Below, piece after piece: positions 27,200 to 36,047 of a DNA stretch of 56,185 bases (within the stretch, counting starts at the first letter, position 1; each line of letters begins with the position of its first letter). Source of the stretch: Deltaproteobacteria bacterium (GTDB taxonomy: Bacteria; Myxococcota_A; Polyangia; HGW-17; SLPX01). The notes below the pieces were generated by a model, which had not been told where the DNA came from, made no database searches, and saw only the letters and a list, made by a program, of their open reading frames with translations. A program made the position numbers and the translations under genes. The DNA is taken from contig JAGGXR010000133.1 of assembly GCA_021162935.1 (NCBI GenBank), positions 1 to 56,185 on the forward strand, in the 5' to 3' direction.

Positions 27200-27233
27200 G
27201 TCCGCCGATTCGCGGACAGCGGCCGGAACCGGC
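27200..27233 (+). other. Two adjacent hairpins between transporter and porin genes
   Basis: GTCCGC (27200-27205) pairs with GCGGAC (27212-27217), and GCCGG/CCGGC form a tight palindrome at 27222-27233. They lie in the 76-base gap and are not followed by a T-tract, so processing or partial attenuation is more likely than full termination. Confidence 0.45.
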
Positions 27234-27266
27234 AGGCCACGAGACCTTGATCGAATGGAGGACAGT

Positions 27267-28931
27267 ATGAATCGAAGCCCTAAAAACGCCATGATCGGCC
27301 GGCTCGGCGGCTCCATCATCTGCGCATCGTTCATCCTGACGATGAACACCCCATCCTCGGCGCAGCCCGCCGCACCAACAGCGGCTCGGGCCGCCGGACA
27401 TCCGGCTGCCGGCGCCACGCCACCCAAGGGCAACAGAAACACGGTGACCTCGGAGTCGGCCCACCAGACGCGCCCCCAAGACAACTCGTCCAACGGAACG
27501 CTCCGCCTTCAGGTGCAAACCCTCACCGATCGATTGGAGCGACTGACCGCCGAAATGGCGACCCTGCGTCGATCCATCGACAGCCGACCAGAGGTCCAAC
27601 GGCACATCGACCAGTTGGAGGCGACCATGAGACAGCTCCGTGAAGACCTGGCCGGTCTGCGCACGCGTCAGGCCGACATGGAACGCCGCCCCAGGTTGCT
27701 GCAACCCAATCCAACGAGCACCACAGGCTGGCGTTTCGGCTACCACAACGGGCCCTGGTTCCAGGCCCAGCACAACAGGTTCCGCCTGCACTTCAAGGGC
27801 TTTTCCGTGATGGGCTATCGAATGGACGCTGTGGCCGCGAACAGCTCATCATCCGAGGATGTGGTTGCTTCGGGACGGTTGACGAACAAGTTTCAAGTCA
27901 AAAATGCCCGTCTCGGGGCCGATGGATTCATCCTGTCTCGCAGATTTCGCTACGACGTGACCTTGGAAACTGCTTCTTCGGCCTGGATCAACAAAGTGCA
28001 TCTCAAAAAGGCGACGATCTCCTTCTTGGTCCCAGGTGACTGGCTCACCATCACCTTGGGCCAACAAAAAACACCCGACTCGTTCCAGGAACTGCGCTCC
28101 TCGGCCCACCTCCAGCTCCTGGACCGCTCCCCCGCCACGGAGAGCTTCGCCCAAGGCTACGACGTGGGTCTGACCATGAACTTTTCCGAATGGCGGCACC
28201 GGCTCGTGCAGCAAATCGGCCTGTTCAACGGCGAGGGCGCAAATCCCGACAGCGTGGACACAAACTTCATCTACGTCCTACGCCTCGGCATCCAGCCCAT
28301 GGGCCCCCTGCCCCACAGCGAGGACGACCTCACCCGCAGTTCCCACCCAAAGCTGTGGATCGGAACCTCCTTCGTGTTGACCCCACACCCATCGATGACC
28401 GACAACTCCACCCACGCAAGGGTGTATCGGCCTAGTGCTGAGCTGGCGTTCCTGTGGAAAGGCTTCAACCTCCAGTCCGAATTCTTCTACCGGATCGTGC
28501 AACACGCAAAAGACTCCAGCACGGGCAAGGACTCCGCCACGAAGAAATATGCGGGCGTCTATGCACAAACAGGATACATCTTCAATCACGACATCCAAAT
28601 CGCCGCCCGCTACACGGCCATGCAGATCTTTCCCACTCCCAACATGAACTGGTCGAATCCTGGCGCATCGGGTTGGAGCTGGACCCCGACAGCCCTTCAT
28701 TTCACCGACGACATTGTGGATACGGCCAGCTACCAACCTCCGACGTGGATCCACAAAGTCACCGCCGCCGTGATGGTGGACTTCTGGGAGCACCACCTGC
28801 GCCTGGCCCTGATCTACTCTTGGGAAAAAGACGACGACCTGACGATCGTCGAAAACACCGCTCCCTACGGGGATGCCCACGTTTCATACCAGGTCCACAC
28901 GGTCCGACTCCTGGCCCGACTGGCCCTGTAG
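27267..28931 (+). CDS. Phosphate-selective porin O/P-like outer-membrane channel
   Basis: 554 residues from ATG 27267 (GGAGG upstream, spacing five to six). Signal peptide about 1-32 (FILTMNTPSSAQPA), then an Ala/Thr/Pro-rich linker, a coiled coil (about 78-140, LQVQTLTDRLERLTAEM...) and a beta-barrel of about 370 residues with alternating amphipathic strands. Recognisable porin O/P features are FRLHFKGFSVMG, RRARLG-like KNARLGADGFILSRRFRYDVTLE, LGQQKTPDS and a hydrophobic C-terminal strand (VRLLARLAL). It would let small anions or nutrients cross the outer membrane. Coiled-coil-anchored porins are typical of deltaproteobacteria and relatives. A second member of the family lies at 42570-44075. 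Confidence 0.8.
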   Translation: MNRSPKNAMIGRLGGSIICASFILTMNTPSSAQPAAPTAARAAGHPAAGATPPKGNRNTVTSESAHQTRPQDNSSNGTLRLQVQTLTDRLERLTAEMATLRRSIDSRPEVQRHIDQLEATMRQLREDLAGLRTRQADMERRPRLLQPNPTSTTGWRFGYHNGPWFQAQHNRFRLHFKGFSVMGYRMDAVAANSSSSEDVVASGRLTNKFQVKNARLGADGFILSRRFRYDVTLETASSAWINKVHLKKATISFLVPGDWLTITLGQQKTPDSFQELRSSAHLQLLDRSPATESFAQGYDVGLTMNFSEWRHRLVQQIGLFNGEGANPDSVDTNFIYVLRLGIQPMGPLPHSEDDLTRSSHPKLWIGTSFVLTPHPSMTDNSTHARVYRPSAELAFLWKGFNLQSEFFYRIVQHAKDSSTGKDSATKKYAGVYAQTGYIFNHDIQIAARYTAMQIFPTPNMNWSNPGASGWSWTPTALHFTDDIVDTASYQPPTWIHKVTAAVMVDFWEHHLRLALIYSWEKDDDLTIVENTAPYGDAHVSYQVHTVRLLARLAL

Positions 28932-29006
28932 AAGCCTCTTTGGCGAACCATCCCCCGTGCCAAGCTGCCCTCGCAAGGCGATACCCAAGCATCGATGGCA
29001 AGGGGA

Positions 29007-30725
29007 TCAGTCGGCCATGCCGGGCCGGCCCACAAGCACCCGCCCAGCCCCCTTCGACGTGATACGGGTCGTCTTGCTTGCTGCGGGCACGAGGCAGCAT
29101 TGACCAGGACCGAGACGCTCGGTGACGCCACCTGCCTCCACGTCCATCTCGCCCTCAAGACAGAGCAACACGACCGGCACGAGATGCTCGATGCTGCGCG
29201 CTCGTTTCATGTCGTCGTCTCGATCGTCCTGCTCCTTGCCGGTCCAAGAAAGCAGGTCCAATCGAAAGGCAGCGTCGTCCACCACGATTCCAGGGCCCTT
29301 CTGCGGCATCCAGGGCGGATCGTCGCCCTGGTCGAAATGGATGCTTTCGAGCGCTTGGGCCACGTGGAGCTGCCGCGGCTTTCCATCCAGCCCGACCCGC
29401 CCCCAATCGTGGAGCCGGTAGGTCGTATCCGAGGCCTGCTGCAGCTCGGCGAGTACGAGTCCACCGCCAATGGCATGCACCGTGCCGGCAGGAATGAACA
29501 CCACGTCGAAGGGCTGCACAGACACCTTGTTCAGCAGGGGCTCCAAGGAAGGTCCCGCACAGGCGTCTTCGAGCTGCGCTGGCGTCACACCAGGCTTGAG
29601 CCCGAGGTAAAGACACCCTTGTGGCGCCACGTCAAGCACCACCCAACATTCGGTTTTAGGCCTGCCCGACAGCCGAGCCGCGACCTCACGATCCGGGTGC
29701 ACCTGCACCGACAGGGTCGTGGCTGCATCGATGAGCTTGAGCAGGAGCGGAAACCGTCCTTCGAGCAGGTCGGCCCGCCCCATGAGCCAGTCGCGGTGCT
29801 CGTCCACGAGTTCGTGGAGCGCCACGCCAGCCAATGGCCCGGACGCCACCTTGCTCTGATCGTCGGGCAGGTCCACGAGCTCCCAGGTCTCACCGCAGGG
29901 CTGGTCGCCCGCAGGGGGCTTGCCGTACTGCCGGGCAAGCTTGTGCCCACCCCACACCCGAACCTTGGACAACACTTCGAACCTGAGGGGCAACCCTCTT
30001 GCGGGAACATCGATCATCTTCTTCGCCTCCTTCGCATAGCGCCTGGCCCTGGAAAACTTCCCGCGCCCAGGGCCCGCTATGGACACGGACCACCGAGACA
30101 GCAGGTCGACCAGTTCGTGTTCGACCAACGACGCCTGACGACGCCCCAGATCCTGCGGCAACTCCAACTCCACCTCGTACTCCGTACGACCGCAGGCAAA
30201 CCTCGTCGCATCCACTTCCAGAATAAAGTCCCGACCGTCGAGCCGAATCCGTCTCGACACGCGCAGATTGGAAAACCAACCAATCTGCCTCAAATCCGTC
30301 AGGTATCGCTCCATCACCGGCGGCGGCACCACTTCGGGCGCCACATCGCCCAGGCGCACCCGCCCCTCCATGAGGGCCCACCACTCGCCGCGTTCCAGGA
30401 CTCGCTCCTTCTCCGGCCGAACCGTGGCCCAGCCTTCGCGATGAGACGCCCCCTTAGCCGTCACGATGAAACGCCGTGCCGGCCCATCGGCCGTGGTCCC
30501 GGTCCACTCACGTCGAAGACGCAAATTCCAACCCACCACTCGCAGCGCATGGTCCGGTCGATCGTAGAATCGGTTGTCCTGGCAGACGATCCCGCCTGGC
30601 TCACCAACCCGAAGGGCCACCTCGTAGGCGGCCCGATCCGCCAAGGCCAGCTTGATCTCCCGCTCCACGTTCTTGCGTTCGTCACCCGCCACCGCCCCCA
30701 CCTCCCTCACACGAACGTCCGCCAT
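29007..30725 (-). CDS. CYTH domain fused to class I mannose-6-phosphate isomerase
   Basis: 572 residues, ATG at 30725 with only a weak ribosome binding site. Residues about 18-235 are a CYTH (triphosphate tunnel) domain: the ExExK signature is EREIK (21-25), followed by NRFYDRPDHALRVVGWNLRLR and alternating acidic/basic strands ending TEYEVELELP. Residues about 243-572 are a type I phosphomannose isomerase: metal ligands Gln341 and His343 in QVHPD, Glu359 in TECWVVLD and His417 in PAGTVHAIGGG, plus the catalytic Arg437 in YRLHDWGR. PMI interconverts mannose 6-phosphate and fructose 6-phosphate for cell-surface sugars; CYTH enzymes hydrolyse triphosphates or thiamine triphosphate. Both halves keep their key residues. 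Convergent with the porin gene. Confidence 0.88.
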   Translation of the reverse strand: MADVRVREVGAVAGDERKNVEREIKLALADRAAYEVALRVGEPGGIVCQDNRFYDRPDHALRVVGWNLRLRREWTGTTADGPARRFIVTAKGASHREGWATVRPEKERVLERGEWWALMEGRVRLGDVAPEVVPPPVMERYLTDLRQIGWFSNLRVSRRIRLDGRDFILEVDATRFACGRTEYEVELELPQDLGRRQASLVEHELVDLLSRWSVSIAGPGRGKFSRARRYAKEAKKMIDVPARGLPLRFEVLSKVRVWGGHKLARQYGKPPAGDQPCGETWELVDLPDDQSKVASGPLAGVALHELVDEHRDWLMGRADLLEGRFPLLLKLIDAATTLSVQVHPDREVAARLSGRPKTECWVVLDVAPQGCLYLGLKPGVTPAQLEDACAGPSLEPLLNKVSVQPFDVVFIPAGTVHAIGGGLVLAELQQASDTTYRLHDWGRVGLDGKPRQLHVAQALESIHFDQGDDPPWMPQKGPGIVVDDAAFRLDLLSWTGKEQDDRDDDMKRARSIEHLVPVVLLCLEGEMDVEAGGVTERLGPGQCCLVPAASKTTRITSKGAGRVLVGRPGMAD

Positions 30726-30889
30726 ATGCCGTCGACTTCCATGCTTGGGTCCATACCAAAATCAATCAGGTGGAGCAAACAGAATGCTGCCTCGGCACGG
30801 AACGAATCCCTGTCATTGCACGGTCCATATCATCGTCATCTTCGGCCTCCGTACGGGCCATCTTAGCAGCCTCGGCGCGTCGGGCTCCC

Positions 30890-30918
30890 TTGCCTTTTTC
30901 CGTCGAAGGCATCATAAA
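30890..30918 (+). promoter_or_regulatory. Candidate sigma-70 promoter for the HEAT-repeat gene
   Basis: TTGCCT (30890-30895), 17-base spacer, CATAAA (30913-30918), about 40 bases upstream of ATG 30959. Both hexamers match four of six consensus bases. Confidence 0.35.
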
Positions 30919-30958
30919 GGATACGTCTCGTACCGCAATGAGTCACGACAGAGGTATC

Positions 30959-32683
30959 ATGGGTATTTTCGACGTATTCAGCAAGGAAGGCAGAAAGACC
31001 CGCAGCCTAGACCGCAAGTTGCGGATCATCGCCAACAAACGCGCGGCGGACGAGGACCGATACGCGGCCTACGAAGCGCTGGCCGAGGACGGAAGCCCGG
31101 AAGCAATCTACGGGCTGCTCATCCGGTTCACGTATGTCAAGGACATCGGCCAACGATCCCGATCCACGGATGAAGAGGACAAGCGTTACGTCCACGACAT
31201 CATGGTCGGTTTCGGCGACAAGGCGCTCGACGAGGTCGCCCGATTCCTCACCGCCCGCGAAGGGCCTGTTGGCAACACAAAGCACAGCATCTCCTGGGCC
31301 CTGCGCATCATGGACGAGATCGTGCCCACCCGCGACCAGGAATGGGAGATCATCCTCAAGGTGTTCGAGGACAACGAACCCGGCTACGAACGGGATCCAT
31401 CGCGCAAGCTCGAACTTCTCACCTTCATCACGAGCGCGCAGCATCTCGACAGCAAGAAGGTGACCGAGACCGTACTCCCCTACCTCGCAGACGCGGATGA
31501 GACCGTCCGGTTCACGGCTTCGGAGGCCCTGCTCAAACATGGCCATCCGAGCTGCATCGAAGGCCTGTCCAAGCTGCTGGCCGACCGGGATGAGTCTCTA
31601 CAGCAACGCAGCCTCATCGTGACGGGCTTCATTGCAAACGCATGGTTCGAAGAAGCAGCCAAATATCTGAATGAAATGCCAACACCGGCGTTGAAAGCGG
31701 CCGTCCACGCCCTCGAAAACAGCCAATCGGAGCAGGCGCCAAGCCAGGAACATGACAATGACCTGGACGACGTGGCAGACATGGTGCCCACATCGCCCGA
31801 ACCCAAAGGGCAGAAAAGCACGGGGGCCGACAGCCAGGCAGAAAGTGAATCCGTATCCGAAACGGCCGCTGCGAAAGACGGCCTGGACGCAGCCGACGAA
31901 TCGCAAGAGGCCGCGGCCGATGCGGTGCTGCTGGAGCATGTTCGTGACATGCTCCTTGCCGCCGCCGAGAGCACCTATGCCGACGATGAGATCAGATCGT
32001 TGGTGGCAGAATTCCTGGTCCGCAGTGGGGTCACCACGGCTGGTATCCGCAACCGCGTGGAACGTTTCTTACCCAAGGGGTACAAGATCCGAAAGCACCA
32101 AGTCACCAGACAGCCGGACAGCATGCGTGAACCATATCTGAGTCTGTGCGCCCAGGCCCTCATGGAGCGGCCCCTGGACCAGGAGGCCACCGAGTCACTG
32201 GTGAAGATCTTTCGATCGAACCACACCGACGATGCGACCAAAGGCAAACTCGTCGACTTCTGGGCCATTCGAAACATTCCTCTCAAAGGATATGAAAAGA
32301 TGCTCACACGCCACCTTCCTCCCGGCTACGGGCTCGACGGAAGGAGCGTCATCAAGACCGACTACGGCAAAATGGCGGAGCCCTATCTGACCAGGGCTGC
32401 CGACCGCCTCGTGGACCCGTATCTGAGTGAGCCGCCCGATGATCCAGAAGAGGCCAGAACCTGTATTCCCGAAGAGATTCGGACCGCTCTGCTGGAGATC
32501 GCCTCGAATCCCAAGACGGATGCACGAACCGTAGACCGAGTTCTGGATCGGTTCGCCACCTATGGCTGGTCCATTCTTGGATTCGAGCGGACACTGCTGC
32601 GAACCCTGCCCAAAGATTTCAAGCTCCATGCTCCGAAGGGGGGAACGGAGCCCCACTTGAGCAAGGTAAGTGTCAGAATTTGA
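30959..32683 (+). CDS. HEAT-repeat protein
   Basis: 574 residues from ATG 30959, which follows AGAGG and opens with MGIFDVFSKEGRKTR, a typical beginning for this family; ATG 30938 is an alternative. The protein is all helical: HEAT-like units such as AAYEALAEDGSPEAIYGLL, LLTFITSAQHLDSKKVTETVLPYL and VRFTASEALLKHGHPSCIEGLSKLL in the first half, then an acidic low-complexity linker (about 325-385), then helical repeats that differ from the first. Two copies of an RxFLPKGYKI / RHLPPGYGL / RTLPKDFKL motif appear in the C-terminal half. No signal peptide. HEAT arrays are protein-binding scaffolds; no enzyme signature is seen. The stop lies 44 bases before greA. Confidence 0.8.
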   Translation: MGIFDVFSKEGRKTRSLDRKLRIIANKRAADEDRYAAYEALAEDGSPEAIYGLLIRFTYVKDIGQRSRSTDEEDKRYVHDIMVGFGDKALDEVARFLTAREGPVGNTKHSISWALRIMDEIVPTRDQEWEIILKVFEDNEPGYERDPSRKLELLTFITSAQHLDSKKVTETVLPYLADADETVRFTASEALLKHGHPSCIEGLSKLLADRDESLQQRSLIVTGFIANAWFEEAAKYLNEMPTPALKAAVHALENSQSEQAPSQEHDNDLDDVADMVPTSPEPKGQKSTGADSQAESESVSETAAAKDGLDAADESQEAAADAVLLEHVRDMLLAAAESTYADDEIRSLVAEFLVRSGVTTAGIRNRVERFLPKGYKIRKHQVTRQPDSMREPYLSLCAQALMERPLDQEATESLVKIFRSNHTDDATKGKLVDFWAIRNIPLKGYEKMLTRHLPPGYGLDGRSVIKTDYGKMAEPYLTRAADRLVDPYLSEPPDDPEEARTCIPEEIRTALLEIASNPKTDARTVDRVLDRFATYGWSILGFERTLLRTLPKDFKLHAPKGGTEPHLSKVSVRI

Positions 32684-32709
32684 GTCAGGCCTGAAACACT
32701 CGACATAAT
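32680..32709 (+). promoter_or_regulatory. Candidate sigma-70 promoter for greA
   Basis: TTGAGT (32680-32685), 18-base spacer, CATAAT (32704-32709). The -35 element overlaps the HEAT gene stop codon. The leader would be about 12 bases, enough for the GGAG site before ATG 32728 only if initiation occurs at the first suitable base. Confidence 0.35.
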
Positions 32710-32727
32710 CTGTGACGGAGACGAGCG

Positions 32728-33216
32728 ATGAGTGATCGATATCCTATGACACCGACGGGCTACCAGAGACTGCGCGATGAATTGAAGCACATCCGAGAGG
32801 TGGATCGCCCCGAGAACATCCAAGACATCGAGGTGGCGCGTGGCCACGGCGACCTGAGCGAAAATGCCGAGTTCGACGCAGCCAAGGAGCGACAGTCTTT
32901 TCTGGACCAACGCATGCGGGAGTTGGAGACGAAACTCGCCCTCGCAGAGATCATCGAACCCACGAAACTCAACGGTGACCGCGTCAAGTTCGGGGCGACC
33001 GTGACCCTGCTCGAATTGGACACGGAAGCGGAAAAAACCTACACGATCGTCGGGGAGGACGAATCAGACGTCAAGCAGGGTCGGATCTCCTACACGTCCC
33101 CCATGGCCCGGGCCATCATGGCGAAAGAGGAGGGCGACGAGGTCGTGGTCCGCACACCGAACGGCAACAAGCGATATGAAATCGCAGAGGTGACCTTCCT
33201 GCCCATCAATTATTGA
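32728..33216 (+). CDS. greA: Transcript cleavage factor GreA
   Basis: 162 residues, standard length. The N-terminal coiled coil contains the family signature ARGHGDLSENAEFDAAKERQ with the acidic tip (Asp and Glu of GDLSENAE) that enters the RNA polymerase secondary channel and stimulates cleavage of backtracked RNA. The C-terminal FKBP-like domain is complete (VTLLELDTEAEKTYTIVG, ISYTSPMARAIMAKEEGDEVVV). ATG 32728 has GGAG about seven bases upstream. A terminator-like hairpin follows at 33325. Confidence 0.96.
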   Translation: MSDRYPMTPTGYQRLRDELKHIREVDRPENIQDIEVARGHGDLSENAEFDAAKERQSFLDQRMRELETKLALAEIIEPTKLNGDRVKFGATVTLLELDTEAEKTYTIVGEDESDVKQGRISYTSPMARAIMAKEEGDEVVVRTPNGNKRYEIAEVTFLPINY

Positions 33217-33324
33217 TGTCACTGTGTTGACTGCATCGTCCGCCAGTCCGACGTCGCCCCTGTAATCGAGCCTTCCGACATCTCTTGGATCCGGCGCAGA
33301 ACCCTGCATCGGACCTGCCGCAGA

Positions 33325-33347
33325 GTTTTCCTCCAGGAAAACTTTTC
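33325..33347 (+). terminator. Rho-independent terminator candidate after greA
   Basis: GTTTTCCT pairs with AGGAAAAC (33325-33342), followed directly by TTTTC. It separates greA from the hydrogenase operon, whose first gene begins at 33446. Confidence 0.6.
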
Positions 33348-33445
33348 TCTTCCAACGACAATTTTTCTCGATCACAGGCTTGTCCACAGGCCTGGTGGTT
33401 CCATGAATACCATTAGGATACGCTTTCACCAGGAGGTCAAACTCG

Positions 33446-34453
33446 ATGAAGCGACGTGGACTTCTTTCGCAAAAGGCCCCCCTGTTCATCAGGCATCTCA
33501 TGAACAAGGGGCAGGTCTATGGCCCGGTCAAAAACAAAACTCAGATGCCCGAATTCGCGCAGGTGGATGAGCCCAGCCGCGTGGTCCTCGACTACACCAC
33601 GACCGTCCTGCCACCCAAGCGACTCTTCCAGCCACCCGAAGAAACGATCTACCACTTCTCACGGAAGGACTTTACCGTCGAACCGGCCAAGGTGTCAGGT
33701 GATGGGCTGAAGATCCTGGTGGGATTGCACAACTACGACGCCGAAGGGATCGCCTGCCTCGACTATCAAATGGCTCGCGGCCCTGCCGACGAAGGTTGGG
33801 CTGCCAGGCGACGCAACTGGGTGTTCGTCGGGGTTTCCTACGAACCCGACCAGCACCACTTCTCGCCATCGGTGGGCATCGGCCCGGATCATCGCAACGG
33901 GCTGGATCTCTTCATGGACAAGGCGGATGGCGGGTACAACGTCGAACTCCTGACGGAACGAGGAGCGAGTCTCCTCGACGGCTTCGGCGGGTGGTCCGCC
34001 CCCCTGCCCGAAACGCCAGCGCCCAAGTTTCACAACAGGCTCCTGCCCATGCCGTCCGACCTTCCGCATATCCTGGCCCGCAGCTACGAGCATCCGATCT
34101 GGCAGCAGGAGGCAAAACGCTGTTTCTCCTGTGGGTCCTGCACCATGGTGTGCCCCACATGCTACTGCTTCGACGTGTTCGATGAACTCCAACTCGACAT
34201 GGAATCCGGAGAAAAGAAGCGGCATTGGGATTCGTGCCAGGTGGCTCCATTCACCGAGGTGGCAGGCGGAGAAATTTTCCGCAAGGAAACCTCCAGCCGC
34301 GTCCGCCACCGAATCTATCGGAAGTTCAAGTACATCACCGACCACTACGGCCGACCCTTCTGCATCGGATGCGGCCGTTGCATCCGGGCCTGCCCGGCCA
34401 AAATCTCCATTTCCGAAGTCATGAATAATCTGGCGCGCAAAGCAGCCGGTTGA
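33446..34453 (+). CDS. hydB: Group 3b-type NiFe hydrogenase, beta subunit (4Fe-4S)
   Basis: 335 residues; AGGAGGT lies eight bases before ATG 33446. The protein matches the sulfhydrogenase beta subunit (HydB/ShyB) family: an N-terminal region of about 220 residues that handles electron transfer without clusters (VGLHNYDAEGIACLDYQM is typical), then two [4Fe-4S] motifs, CFSCGSCTMVCPTCYCFD (about 230) and CIGCGRCIRACPAKI (about 312). It passes electrons between the gamma flavoprotein and the small subunit in the soluble cytoplasmic alpha-beta-gamma-delta complex. First gene of a tightly packed operon of six. Confidence 0.93.
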   Translation: MKRRGLLSQKAPLFIRHLMNKGQVYGPVKNKTQMPEFAQVDEPSRVVLDYTTTVLPPKRLFQPPEETIYHFSRKDFTVEPAKVSGDGLKILVGLHNYDAEGIACLDYQMARGPADEGWAARRRNWVFVGVSYEPDQHHFSPSVGIGPDHRNGLDLFMDKADGGYNVELLTERGASLLDGFGGWSAPLPETPAPKFHNRLLPMPSDLPHILARSYEHPIWQQEAKRCFSCGSCTMVCPTCYCFDVFDELQLDMESGEKKRHWDSCQVAPFTEVAGGEIFRKETSSRVRHRIYRKFKYITDHYGRPFCIGCGRCIRACPAKISISEVMNNLARKAAG

Positions 34454-34470
34454 ACCAAGAGGAGAAGACC

Positions 34471-35298
34471 ATGGTGGTATCGATTCACAGCGGCTACGTC
34501 CCACAACAGGCCAAAATCGTGCGGACCGAGCAGATGACCGCTGCGGAAAAACTGTTTGAGCTGCAGATTCCGGACGGGCCCCTCGGTCACGAACCGGGTC
34601 AATTCGTCGAGGTCTCCATTCTGGGCGTTGGTGAGGCTCCTATCTCCGTGTCCTCCGGACCGAACCGGGGCCCCAACTTCGAGCTGATCGTCAGAAAGGC
34701 TGGATCTGTGACCGAAGCCATGCACCAGCTTGGAGCCGGAGCAGTCATGGGCATCCGCGGCCCATACGGTCATGGCTTCCCCATGGAGCGGCTCAAGGGA
34801 TCCGACCTCCTGTTCATCGGCGGAGGCATCGGACTCGTCCCGCTCCGGTCCGCGATCCACTACGCCCTGGACCACCGAAGCGATTACGGACGCGTGGTCA
34901 TCCTCTACGGAACGAAGAACCCCAACGAAATCCTGTTCCGACGTGAAATCGAAGAATGGAAGCAACGCGACGACGTGGAGTTCTTCATGACGGTGGACCG
35001 GGGCAGCCCGGACTGGAAAGGAAACGTCGGAGTGATCACGACGCTGATTCCTCCCCTCGATCTCAACATCACGAACACCACCGCCATCGTCTGCGGCCCG
35101 CCCATCATGTACAAGTTCGTGATCATGGCCTTGCGCAGCAAGCGCCTCGAACACGACCAGATCTACGTCTCCCTCGAGCGACACATGAAATGCGGCCTAG
35201 GCAAGTGCGGCCACTGCCAGATCAACCACCTGTACGTCTGCCAGGACGGACCGGTGTTTTTGTACTCGGACATCCAGGACGTCAAGGAGGCCCTCTGA
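34471..35298 (+). CDS. hydG: Group 3b-type NiFe hydrogenase, gamma subunit (FAD/NAD(P)H)
   Basis: 275 residues. GAGGAG is six bases before ATG 34471, which I prefer to the upstream TTG at 34450. Ferredoxin-NADP reductase fold: FAD-binding GQFVEVSILGVGEAPISVSS, nucleotide-binding LLFIGGGIGLVPLRSAI and CGPPIMYKF. The C-terminal [2Fe-2S] motif CGLGKCGHCQI ... YVC completes the HydG type. The subunit lets the enzyme use NAD(P)H. Its stop codon overlaps the next start by one base (TGATG). Confidence 0.94.
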   Translation: MVVSIHSGYVPQQAKIVRTEQMTAAEKLFELQIPDGPLGHEPGQFVEVSILGVGEAPISVSSGPNRGPNFELIVRKAGSVTEAMHQLGAGAVMGIRGPYGHGFPMERLKGSDLLFIGGGIGLVPLRSAIHYALDHRSDYGRVVILYGTKNPNEILFRREIEEWKQRDDVEFFMTVDRGSPDWKGNVGVITTLIPPLDLNITNTTAIVCGPPIMYKFVIMALRSKRLEHDQIYVSLERHMKCGLGKCGHCQINHLYVCQDGPVFLYSDIQDVKEAL

Positions 35299-36047
35299 TG
35301 ACAGCCAAGAAAGTTCGAGTGGGATTCTTCGACTTCACCGGATGCGAAGGATGCCAGCTCGCCAAGGTGAGCATGGAAAATGAGCTCCCCCAGATCCTCG
35401 AACACATCGAAATCGTCAACTTCCGAGAAGCCATGTCTGAAAAGAGCTGGGACATGGACGTGGCCTTCATCGAAGGCTCCATCACGACCCCGGCCTGTGT
35501 GGAACGGATCAACCGCATCCGCCAAGCAGCCCCCATCCTCGTAACCCTTGGCGCCTGCTCCACCATTGGAGGGATCAATGCGATCCGTGTGGGCCGAGAC
35601 CTGGACGAGATTCGGCAGGAAGTCTACGGCGACAAACGGTACCTATTTCCGTCCCTGCCCGTCATGCCCGTATCCGCCGTGGTCAAGGTGGACGCCAGCA
35701 TCTACGGCTGCCCGCCCAACCCGAAGGATGTGGCCCGATTTCTGACCCAATTCCTCGCCGGCAAGATCCCACAGGCCCCTAAGTATCCGGTCTGTATCGA
35801 GTGCAAACTCCAGGGCAACGCCTGTCTGCTCGTCCAGGGCATCCCCTGCATGGGCGTGGTCACGAGAGCCGGCTGCGGCGCCTGGTGTCCCTCCAAAGGT
35901 CAGTTCTGCTACGGATGCCGCGGGCTCATCCCTGACGCAAATCTAGACGCCCTGAGGATCTCGTTCGAGGAATGCGGGCTGTCCCAGCAGGAAATCGACA
36001 ACAAGCTCCACCTGTTTTCTGGTCGCGAACTGGAGAAGCTATCATGA
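35298..36047 (+). CDS. hydD: Group 3b-type NiFe hydrogenase, delta (small) subunit
   Basis: 249 residues, start overlapping the hydG stop. The proximal-cluster cysteines begin with FTGCEGCQ (about 14-21) and continue with LGACSTIGG; YGCPPNP and the C-terminal set (CIECKLQGNAC, GIPCMG, GCGAWCPSKGQFCYGCRG) would hold the proximal and further [4Fe-4S] clusters. No twin-arginine signal, which fits a cytoplasmic group 3 enzyme. It overlaps the large-subunit gene by four bases (ATGA). Confidence 0.94.
   Translation: MTAKKVRVGFFDFTGCEGCQLAKVSMENELPQILEHIEIVNFREAMSEKSWDMDVAFIEGSITTPACVERINRIRQAAPILVTLGACSTIGGINAIRVGRDLDEIRQEVYGDKRYLFPSLPVMPVSAVVKVDASIYGCPPNPKDVARFLTQFLAGKIPQAPKYPVCIECKLQGNACLLVQGIPCMGVVTRAGCGAWCPSKGQFCYGCRGLIPDANLDALRISFEECGLSQQEIDNKLHLFSGRELEKLS

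Noticed and set aside
28995-30866. 623-residue plus-strand frame opposite the CYTH-PMI gene
   Set aside because: The composition (His, Arg and Pro rich) is typical of antisense shadow; the minus-strand frame has two intact enzyme domains.
34956-35297. Extension of the hydrogenase small subunit
   Set aside because: It is a shadow of the gamma subunit gene; the TGATG junction and the family N-terminus at 35298 fix the start.
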